Below, piece after piece: positions 14,831 through 20,617 of a stretch of DNA of 20,617 bases. Location: positions 1 to 20,617 of IMG/VR virus record IMGVR_UViG_3300017962_000162, one strand, 5' to 3'. The notes beneath the pieces are model-generated. The model made no database searches and was not told the origin of the DNA. It worked only from the letters and a program-made list of their open reading frames with translations. The translations under genes were made by a program, and so were the position numbers. Origin of the DNA: a virus. Every line of letters starts with the position of its first letter. The stretch's first letter is position 1.

Positions 14831-15557
14831 AGAAGGATTAAAAGCGGGTGACCTCGAGGGAGTAGTCCACAAAAGATTCACTGTGGATCAATTCAAAAGC
14901 AAGATGGGAGATGATAAGAATATCATGGTCCTAGCATTCTCTGTGGACGGACAGGCTCCGGCAAAAGACCTGGAGCGTTTCGCGGAGACAGGATACAAGG
15001 AAGTGCTGGACGCGGATTGTACACCTGGCACAATGGCTGACGGAAAGCACAGGGTATTCGTTGAGTTTGCAAGAACAGAGCAAGTGGACCAACACATCAG
15101 AAAATTTTTAGATGATCTCAAGAAACTCACAAACATTGAAATTTTTGAGTTCTCATATCACAAAGATCCAACAGTGTTTGAAGCATCGTCAAAAAATCTT
15201 TCAGATATACTGCCGAGAACACCTATTGCATACTCACAGAAGATACAAGGTTTGAGGCTCGGAGAAATGAAAACTTTCTTTGACAAGTTCCAGATGATGG
15301 AATTCAAACTGGACAACAATATTGTGGAGATAAAGAAGCAGAATGCGGACACACTGAAGTTCGAACTACACGCGTTCGGTCCAACAAATCTCATAATGAA
15401 CGAAGTCAAGGCATTTAGGCTGGACGAGTCAGCAATCAGTGAGTGTTTGTTCCTAACCAAATACTTCGGACCATATCATATTACCAAAACCACAGAAGAC
15501 AGATTCATTTTCAGCAAGGATGGTGAGTCATGTCTAGTAAGTAAGAGTGGATGGTAA
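14817..15557 (+). CDS. late-type phage protein, unknown function
   Basis: A 246-residue protein with alternating helix- and strand-like segments and no cysteine-rich, membrane or catalytic pattern. The first half includes NIMVLAFSVDGQAPAKDLERF and a HRVFVEFART strand. The second half repeats a strand-turn style (MMEFKLDNNIVEIKKQ, FELHAFGPTNLIMNEV). The ATG lies 14 bases inside the upstream gene, and the stop overlaps the peptidase ATG by seven bases. The three genes are thus translationally linked. The family is not recognised. The operon context suggests a structural or assembly protein expressed late. Confidence 0.65.
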   Translation: MTFLKEGLKAGDLEGVVHKRFTVDQFKSKMGDDKNIMVLAFSVDGQAPAKDLERFAETGYKEVLDADCTPGTMADGKHRVFVEFARTEQVDQHIRKFLDDLKKLTNIEIFEFSYHKDPTVFEASSKNLSDILPRTPIAYSQKIQGLRLGEMKTFFDKFQMMEFKLDNNIVEIKKQNADTLKFELHAFGPTNLIMNEVKAFRLDESAISECLFLTKYFGPYHITKTTEDRFIFSKDGESCLVSKSGW

Positions 15558-16015
15558 GATTAAGTCAAAATTTCACGTTACAAGAATTCACAAAGAGTCA
15601 GACTGCCCTGAGGCAGGGCATAGACAACACACCAGGTGAAGAACATCTGGCAAACGCAAAAGAACTTTTTGAAAACGTGGTGCAGAAGGTGAGAGACAAT
15701 TTTGGAGTCACTGTGATCAATAGTGGATACCGAGGACCAGCACTCAATGAAGCAGTTGGTGGATCATCAAAATCACAACACTGCAAAGGTGAGGCCGTTG
15801 ACATAGAATGTCCGGGGACACCAAACTACGATGTCGCAAAATTCATAGAAGACAACCTAGACTTTGACCAACTTATCCTGGAGTTCTACACACCAGGCAT
15901 ACCTGACTCAGGTTGGGTACACGTTTCTTACAAGACGGAAGGCAATCGCAAGAGTGTGCTGACTGCGATGAAAGAAGATGGCAAGACAGTCTACAAACCA
16001 GGCCTCATACAGTAA
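15551..16015 (+). CDS. M15-type peptidase, likely endolysin
   Basis: A 154-residue protein. The N-terminus reads LSQNFTLQEFTKS, the characteristic opening of the peptidase M15A family. Zinc-site residues are in SQHCKGEAVDI (His77 and Asp84) and WVHVSY (His124). An INSGYRGPALNEAVGG loop lies before them. Such enzymes cut peptide cross-links in peptidoglycan, so this is a good candidate for the phage endolysin or a virion-associated wall hydrolase. There is no signal peptide or membrane anchor, so release would need a holin not seen here. It overlaps the upstream gene by seven bases. The next gene's ATG lies 38 bases inside it. Confidence 0.82.
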   Translation: MVRLSQNFTLQEFTKSQTALRQGIDNTPGEEHLANAKELFENVVQKVRDNFGVTVINSGYRGPALNEAVGGSSKSQHCKGEAVDIECPGTPNYDVAKFIEDNLDFDQLILEFYTPGIPDSGWVHVSYKTEGNRKSVLTAMKEDGKTVYKPGLIQ

Positions 16016-16598
16016 CCCTGTAATCAGATTAGAGAAAGAACTCGCAGACTTTACTGGCGCACCCTACGTGGTGGCTACAGATTGTTGCACACACGCCCTT
16101 GAACTCTGTCTCAGATACGACAATGTAAAGAAGTTATCAAGCACCTGTTACACGTACCTAAGTGTTCCCATGACTTTCGTAAAACTCGGAATAGATTACC
16201 AATTGAAAGAGGAACACTGGATAGGTGAGTACAATCTAAAAGGCACACGAATATGGGACAGTGCAAGACTACTGCACCCAAAGATGTATAGAAGGGGGCA
16301 ACTCCAGTGTGTCAGTTTCGGAAACGGAAAACCCTTAGACAACAAAAGGGGTGGTGCCATATTGTGTGGGACTGACAAAGATTACGAGGTGTTGAAGAGC
16401 ATGAGTTACGACGGCAGGGATCCACTAGTGGAAAAATGGCATATGCAAAAAGAATTTCGATTGGGGTTCCATTACAACATGCCTTATGAACACGCTGAAA
16501 GTTTATTGCTACTTCTAGATCAGTACAAGAAAAAAGACAGTCACTTGCCTAAGATTGTGGAATATCCAGACTGCAGGAAAATCAGCATTAAGAATTGA
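15978..16598 (+). CDS. compact DegT/DnrJ-type PLP aminotransferase
   Basis: A 206-residue protein about half the size of usual DegT/DnrJ/EryC1/StrS enzymes (near 370-400). Landmarks appear in family order: NPVIRLEKELADFTGAPYVV, the phosphate-binding stretch ATDCCTHAL, IWDSAR with Asp94 (binds the pyridine nitrogen), VSFGNGKPLDNKRGG with Lys118 as the PLP lysine, and LGFHYNMPYEHAESL matching the family's GyNyRM block. The C-terminal small domain is missing and several loops are shortened. These enzymes usually add an amino group to nucleotide-linked keto sugars. The ATG at 15978 lies inside the peptidase gene. An alternative start could be a non-ATG codon nearer 16010. It converges with the minus-strand gene, overlapping by 11 bases. 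Confidence 0.7.
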   Translation: MARQSTNQASYSNPVIRLEKELADFTGAPYVVATDCCTHALELCLRYDNVKKLSSTCYTYLSVPMTFVKLGIDYQLKEEHWIGEYNLKGTRIWDSARLLHPKMYRRGQLQCVSFGNGKPLDNKRGGAILCGTDKDYEVLKSMSYDGRDPLVEKWHMQKEFRLGFHYNMPYEHAESLLLLLDQYKKKDSHLPKIVEYPDCRKISIKN

Positions 16599-17730
16599 GA
16601 CTCTTGTAGATCTGCGTTATCAGATTGTCATCGCCAAAACACTCGTGCATTATCTCAAGATTTTGTTTCCTATTACGTGAATGCCTTTTTGTCCAGAACA
16701 CTTCGAAGTTATGCTGGGCAGATGCTGACAGGTGTCCACGGAGATTGTTGTCGTTGATTATATTCCGGCAGAACAACTTCAAGGCATCTAACCTGTCTTG
16801 CAAGTTATCAGATGTAAACCATCTGGAATAAAATGCATCGCCTGGCAGTTGATAACCATCGGCTATCAATTTAGAGTACATTTCTTGACTACCTAGGAAT
16901 ACTATCGGAATACCTAGTAAAATAGGACGATAGGTCTTTTCGGACAGATCGGATATTCCTTGATGGCTACTTTCCAACACTATCTCACAGAAACACTCTT
17001 CGTATGCTGGAAACATAGGCGCACCTACCAGTCCAAGATTGTTTGCTGGGGTCACGAGTGCGTTTAATCCGTTTATAAAATGTTCGTCTTTTGTTGCGTT
17101 TTTGATGTCATCTATTAAATTAGAGTTCTGTGGAGTGACCTCTATCGTTTCGTCGTCGACTACTTTACTGCCAACCATTACAATACTGTTGTTCAACAAC
17201 TGATTTTCCATAAGATAGTCATACACTGATTTTCTAAATTCGTTCTTCAAGACAGTTGCAAAAAGAAAATCCTTTGACGTGGTTGTCCTGTTGCGTTGCA
17301 ATTCAAAAGCCAGTGACTCAAACACAGGATCATTGAGATTCTGTTCAATCTCATTTCTTATGTGGATCTTTAAGTTACTATAATCTGATGGAACGGCCAA
17401 GTTAGATATGACGTGGAAATTCCTATGTTCCCCTAAACTGTTCAATTGTTCAAAAAAATCAATAGACCATCTGAACATATCACGAGAATAGAAAACGATG
17501 TGTGTAAGGTCTAATGCTATCACAGATTCCTTGAATCTTTGCCACTCCGATTTGTTTTTGTACAAATCTAGCAACTGTTCTTCAAACACTAAAATGGGAA
17601 GGCTTGTCTGTTCGAGGTGTTTTATTGATTTATTCTTTATTATGAACCCAGACTCGTAGTAGAATTGATCCACGAGCCAATCTGGTAAATCTAGACCTAT
17701 GATGTAGTTGGTTTTTATGAATTCAGACAT
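16588..17730 (-). CDS. glycosyltransferase-like protein, minus strand
   Basis: A 380-residue protein and the only large minus-strand gene. The C-terminal half contains CFCEIVLESS followed by LSEKTYRPILLGIPIVFLGSQ and IADGYQL (about residues 246-294). This pattern (hydrophobic strand, then sEKtyrPi..G.P.v..Gs) is typical of phage and giant-virus proteins related to glycosyltransferase family 10-like enzymes. In those the EKTyrP block helps bind the sugar nucleotide. The N-terminal half is unrecognised and may bind the acceptor. The gene is more A+T-rich than its + strand neighbours. It lies between a DegT-type aminotransferase and a hydroxylase, consistent with a glycan-modifying role. The family call rests on one motif. 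Confidence 0.6.
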   Translation of the reverse strand: MSEFIKTNYIIGLDLPDWLVDQFYYESGFIIKNKSIKHLEQTSLPILVFEEQLLDLYKNKSEWQRFKESVIALDLTHIVFYSRDMFRWSIDFFEQLNSLGEHRNFHVISNLAVPSDYSNLKIHIRNEIEQNLNDPVFESLAFELQRNRTTTSKDFLFATVLKNEFRKSVYDYLMENQLLNNSIVMVGSKVVDDETIEVTPQNSNLIDDIKNATKDEHFINGLNALVTPANNLGLVGAPMFPAYEECFCEIVLESSHQGISDLSEKTYRPILLGIPIVFLGSQEMYSKLIADGYQLPGDAFYSRWFTSDNLQDRLDALKLFCRNIINDNNLRGHLSASAQHNFEVFWTKRHSRNRKQNLEIMHECFGDDNLITQIYKSLNS

Positions 17731-17764
17731 TGTTTCAATAATTATCTGGTGAATTTTTGGTGTC

Positions 17765-17772
17765 TATAAGTA
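17765..17772 (+). promoter_or_regulatory. late-promoter-like box (TATAAGTA)
   Basis: TATAAGTA matches T4 late promoters well and lies five bases before the ATG at 17778, with no Shine-Dalgarno sequence. The gap to the divergent minus-strand gene is only 47 bases. On that strand ATAATTATTG (17736-17745) lies five bases before its ATG, so one short region may serve both directions. Confidence 0.5.
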
Positions 17773-17777
17773 TTGGT

Positions 17778-18299
17778 ATGCATAAAAAAATCCATCTAGA
17801 CATCGATTACAAAAAATTTTTATCGCAAGAAATACCCGAAGGTTCAACGTGCATAGCACATCAGGTTGTGGAACTGAAGGATATACACGATAAGTTTTCG
17901 GGTGGTTTTCCAAAAACCTATCAATTAGCCAACACAACGATACATCAAAAATTTTGGAACGATAACGAATGTGACTTCAACGAGCTGGGGGACAAGTTGG
18001 GCATAGAGCCTGTGACTGTCAGCACCATAATGCAACCGCCAGGCAACGTGATTCCCCTACACAGGGATACCTTCTTCAAGATTAAGACCAAATATCCAGA
18101 CAACAATAGGACCATAGTGAGGTGCAATATATTCCTTGAGGACTGGAAGGCAGGACACTTCCTACAGTTCGATAATGAGGTGGACACTCACTGGAAACAG
18201 GGCGAAGGACACATGTGGGACAGTGAAGTTCTGCACATAGGTGCCAACGCAGGCATGGAGGACAAGTACACCTTACAAGTCAGCGGCTTCCTAAAATAA
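17778..18299 (+). CDS. 2-oxoglutarate/Fe(II) oxygenase-like protein
   Basis: A 173-residue protein. I chose the ATG at 17778 rather than the in-frame TTG seven codons upstream because the promoter-like box occupies that stretch. The probable iron ligands are His95-x-Asp97 (IPLHRDTF) and His153 (WDSEVLHIGANAG). The closing EDKYTLQVSGF strand is where a 2-oxoglutarate-binding residue is expected. The set fits aspartyl/asparaginyl beta-hydroxylase-like or related cupin-fold dioxygenases. Length matches a bare catalytic domain. It is followed after one base by the aminotransferase gene, so the two are probably co-transcribed. It shares the motif order with the larger protein at 8097, but similarity is weak outside the motifs. 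Confidence 0.65.
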   Translation: MHKKIHLDIDYKKFLSQEIPEGSTCIAHQVVELKDIHDKFSGGFPKTYQLANTTIHQKFWNDNECDFNELGDKLGIEPVTVSTIMQPPGNVIPLHRDTFFKIKTKYPDNNRTIVRCNIFLEDWKAGHFLQFDNEVDTHWKQGEGHMWDSEVLHIGANAGMEDKYTLQVSGFLK

Positions 18300-18300
18300 C

Positions 18301-19239
18301 ATGACCACGAGGTACACGAATCTTCCAGATAACAAAGACAAACCCTTCGGAGGTGCCTACAGTGTTCATGACCCGGAAACGTGCCGGACAAGGGACGAGG
18401 CGGTCAAAGAATACATAGACAATAATGCAAAGTTAGACAACGAAGCAATCAAGAGCAAATACGTGCAGACATACAAGAAATGGATGTTCGCCACACACCC
18501 AAAAATCAAAGGTTGGGAGGACTACAACGAATTGTGTTTTACACAGGGCACGACGGAATCTTTCGCACAGTTCTATTTGCGTTTCAGGGAGTCAAAGAGA
18601 TTGAGATTGGCCAAGGGAGAGTATTTCTACAATCAGATGATGAAAGGACTCTGGTACAAAGGAAAATTTGCATGGCTTGGTGAGGACGAAATAAGATCCA
18701 ATGACGTTGTGTTGATAAGTGTGCCTTTCTCAGACACAGGTGCGGTTCCAGACTATCTGGAAAAGTTATTGACCGAGTGCGACAACAATGATGTGCCGGT
18801 CATGCTTGATCTTGCTTATATCAATTTATCTGTTGATCTGGAAATAGATCTTACACACAGGTGTATAGAATATGTTGTGTCATCTCTGTCAAAGGTCTTC
18901 CCGGTTGAGTTACACAGGATCGGTATACGTATGCAGAGGACGAAATTCGAAGATCAACTGTACGTGGTAAACGGAAAAAATCACAACTACATCAATGTAT
19001 TGAGTGCATATGTTGGAACTAAACTCATGGAAAAATATCCAGCCAATTACATATACAACAAATATAGACAGAAGCAGTTGGACATGTGCGACAAATTAAA
19101 TCTGGAAGCATCACCATGCGTGTACTTTGGCATAGACAAACAGAGACAGTTCTCGGAATACAATCGTGGAACAGAATCTAATAGACTGTGTTTTACTAGA
19201 ATATGGGACGGAAGGATGAAGGATGACAATGAATACTAA
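18301..19239 (+). CDS. class-I-fold PLP aminotransferase
   Basis: A 312-residue protein, somewhat short for the family (about 350-400). Key sites appear in order: TQGTTESF (81-88, the PLP phosphate-binding turn), VPVMLDLAY with Asp170 and Tyr173 (cofactor ring contacts), SSLSKVF with Lys198 as the PLP-binding lysine, and Arg206 exactly eight residues later. This is the same spacing as Lys258 and Arg266 in aspartate aminotransferase. The N-terminal substrate region and C-terminal domain are reduced. The start is one base after the hydroxylase stop. The amidinotransferase start lies 17 bases inside its end. The pairing suggests that it makes an amine which the amidinotransferase then converts to a guanidino group. 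The substrate is unknown. Confidence 0.78.
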   Translation: MTTRYTNLPDNKDKPFGGAYSVHDPETCRTRDEAVKEYIDNNAKLDNEAIKSKYVQTYKKWMFATHPKIKGWEDYNELCFTQGTTESFAQFYLRFRESKRLRLAKGEYFYNQMMKGLWYKGKFAWLGEDEIRSNDVVLISVPFSDTGAVPDYLEKLLTECDNNDVPVMLDLAYINLSVDLEIDLTHRCIEYVVSSLSKVFPVELHRIGIRMQRTKFEDQLYVVNGKNHNYINVLSAYVGTKLMEKYPANYIYNKYRQKQLDMCDKLNLEASPCVYFGIDKQRQFSEYNRGTESNRLCFTRIWDGRMKDDNEY

Positions 19240-20294
19240 AACAATAGTAAGCAGTCACAACGACTGGGATCCGTTAGAAGAATGTTTTGTGGGAGTGGCA
19301 CGAATGCACGTTTCCCACACTCGATAAAAGCACACATTCTTTTTGTTTCACAACAGAAAAGTATGAAGACATAAAAGACCTAGAAGGTCCTATGGATAAA
19401 AAGATCATTGAAGAAGCCAACGAAGATCTTGATATGTTTGCTGACACTCTTAAAAAATTGGGAGTAAAAGTGAGAAGGCCCACGCCACAAGATCACAGCA
19501 AGACCTTTGGTACACCGGAGTGGACCACTACCGGATACCAGACATACAGTTGCAGGGATCTGCTGTTGCCATTGGATAATCTTATAATAGACTGTGCATC
19601 TCCGTTGAGGAGCAGGTATTTCGAGACAAGGGCATACAGGGATTTCTTATATGAAGTGATGCAGAACGGAACTGAATGGATATCAGCGCCAAAACCCATA
19701 CTACAAGACAACATATATCAAATGGAGAAGTTGGAGGATCCATCCACACGCAATCTAGAAATCGTGTTTGATGCGCCAAACGTGGTGAGGCTCGGAAATG
19801 ATCTACTATTCCAGGTCAGTAATTCCGGAACTGAACTAGGTGCCCAGTGGTTGAAAACAATTTTAGAACCAAGGGGTTACAGGATACACATGGCCGAGAA
19901 GTTCTACGCCTTTGCACATTTTGACAGCACTGTGTTACCATTACGCCCTGGGTTGGTACTGTTCAACGGTGACAGATTGAACCCAACACGTTATCCAAAA
20001 ATATTTGAAAAATGGGAAAAGATATTCATCCCGGGCGACAAGATAATAGATGTAGGTTGCTCACTGCCTAATGGTGTCACTACAACTTCACCCTACATAG
20101 GTCTGAACTTCTTCAGCGTGAATGAGGAGTTGGTTATCTGTGACCAGAACCAGACACATCTCAGAAAGATGTTAGATCAACACGGCATAGAAACAATAGG
20201 CCTTCAAATGCGCCACGCAAGGGCGATGTCGGGCGGCTTCCATTGTGTCACACTGGACACAAAACGCAAAGGCCCTAGGCAAGATTACTTTTAA
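19223..20294 (+). pseudogene. amidinotransferase gene with a frameshift near its 5' end
   Basis: From the ATG at 19223 the frame encodes VSSHNDWDPLEECFVG, the conserved N-terminus of glycine/inosamine amidinotransferases. It then runs into a stop at 19325-19327. The +1 frame takes over at about 19301-19307 and continues to 20294 with the rest of the enzyme. The catalytic set is intact: Asp in FDAPNVVRLGNDLLF (19770), His in HFDSTVLP (19917) and the nucleophile Cys in SGGFHCVTLD (20244). These align with Asp254, His303 and Cys407 of human AGAT. The two parts joined make about 356 residues, normal for the family. Such enzymes move an amidino group from arginine to an amine. Whether the frameshift is a mutation, a recoding site or a sequence error is open. 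Confidence 0.82.
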
Positions 20295-20296
20295 TC

Positions 20297-20304
20297 AATA
20301 AATA
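20297..20304 (+). promoter_or_regulatory. late-promoter-like box (AATAAATA)
   Basis: AATAAATA begins three bases after the amidinotransferase stop and lies eight bases before the ATG at 20313. No Shine-Dalgarno sequence is visible. It restarts late transcription after the cargo block. Confidence 0.5.
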
Positions 20305-20312
20305 CGTACATT

Positions 20313-20617
20313 ATGTTTTCACAGATAAAAATGCTGATGACCTTGATTATGGTGATAGGACTAGCCGGAGGTGCGGCCTACATCTACAAACTCAAGGCCG
20401 ACAACGCCACGTTGAAAGCAAACCAAATCGAACTTGAAAAGGGCATCGAATCACAGGCCAAGTTGTTAGAACAACAGAAGGTGGATTTCGAGGCCATAAT
20501 GGAGAGCAACAAGAAGCTCAACGCCTTGGTGATGACCTTCAAGAAGGACCTAGAGGACCTGGACAAGAGATTCAACAAGGGCAAGAGAGACATCGGCAAA
20601 CTGGCCATAGACAGGAC
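20313..20617 (+). CDS. membrane-anchored coiled-coil protein, spanin-like (partial)
   Basis: The gene runs off the right edge after 101 codons. Residues 7-26 form one hydrophobic membrane segment (MLMTLIMVIGLAGGAAYIY). It is followed by a long charged heptad-like helix (KLKADNATLKANQIELEKG, later KKLNALVMTFKKDLEDLDKRF). A short cytoplasmic N-terminus, one membrane span and an extended periplasmic coiled coil are the layout of inner-membrane spanins (Rz type), which disrupt the outer membrane at lysis. The lysis link is supported by the M15 peptidase about 4 kb upstream, with the cargo block between. A virion protein with the same layout cannot be excluded. The C-terminus is not visible. Confidence 0.6.
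   Translation, partial: MFSQIKMLMTLIMVIGLAGGAAYIYKLKADNATLKANQIELEKGIESQAKLLEQQKVDFEAIMESNKKLNALVMTFKKDLEDLDKRFNKGKRDIGKLAIDR

Noticed and set aside
1-20617. Genome-wide reassignment of TAG as a sense codon
   Set aside because: Several genes end in TAG at positions that fit their overlaps and neighbours (for example 3911-3913 and 12847-12849). A single internal TAG is better explained locally.

Overview
The window looks like part of the genome of a T4-like marine tailed phage (myovirus type). Three things support this. First, there is a phage-type sliding-clamp loader ATPase (gp44 type) at 11923-12849 and a GroES/gp31-like co-chaperonin at 9602-10045. Second, there is a long run of repeat-built virion, tail-fibre-like genes. 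Third, T4-late-promoter-like ATAAATA/ATAAGTA boxes sit directly in front of several genes. Genes are tightly packed, often overlap, and lie almost all on the + strand. I see no tRNA, rRNA, CRISPR array or insertion sequence. The host cannot be named from the sequence.

Layout. (1) 1-6950: structural module. It holds the end of a LamG-like protein, two paralogous adhesin/fibre-like proteins built from the same repeat, a 728-residue protein with four putative-Ig repeats, a 187-residue virion protein, and two very small charged proteins between them. (2) 6961-9581: unassigned proteins. One is a 173-residue protein ending in a DnaE-like GRGS segment. Another is an A+T-rich gene for a 2-oxoglutarate/Fe(II) oxygenase-like protein. 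(3) 9602-13117: chaperone, replication and repair genes, namely the co-chaperonin, a zinc-binding mini-protein, a ParB/sulfiredoxin-fold protein, a UvdE-type UV endonuclease and the clamp loader. Two of these follow near-consensus sigma70 promoters. (4) 13138-13998: a radical-SAM gene interrupted by an in-frame TAG, followed by a short A+T-rich stretch with a possible minus-strand gene. (5) 14348-16015: two late-type proteins and an M15-type peptidase, the likely endolysin. (6) 15978-20294: a cargo block with a miniature DegT-type aminotransferase, a minus-strand glycosyltransferase-like gene, a second oxygenase, a class-I-fold aminotransferase and a frameshifted amidinotransferase. (7) 20313-end: a membrane-anchored coiled-coil protein that resembles an inner-membrane spanin, cut by the window edge.

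How it fits together. Virion, lysis and replication genes form a recognisable T4-like backbone. Radical SAM, PLP, amidinotransferase, oxygenase and glycosyltransferase genes are inserted between backbone genes. They could make or attach a modified sugar or guanidino group, or serve host metabolism during infection; the sequence does not show which. Two of these cargo genes, the radical SAM and amidinotransferase genes, carry reading-frame lesions. Backbone genes show none.
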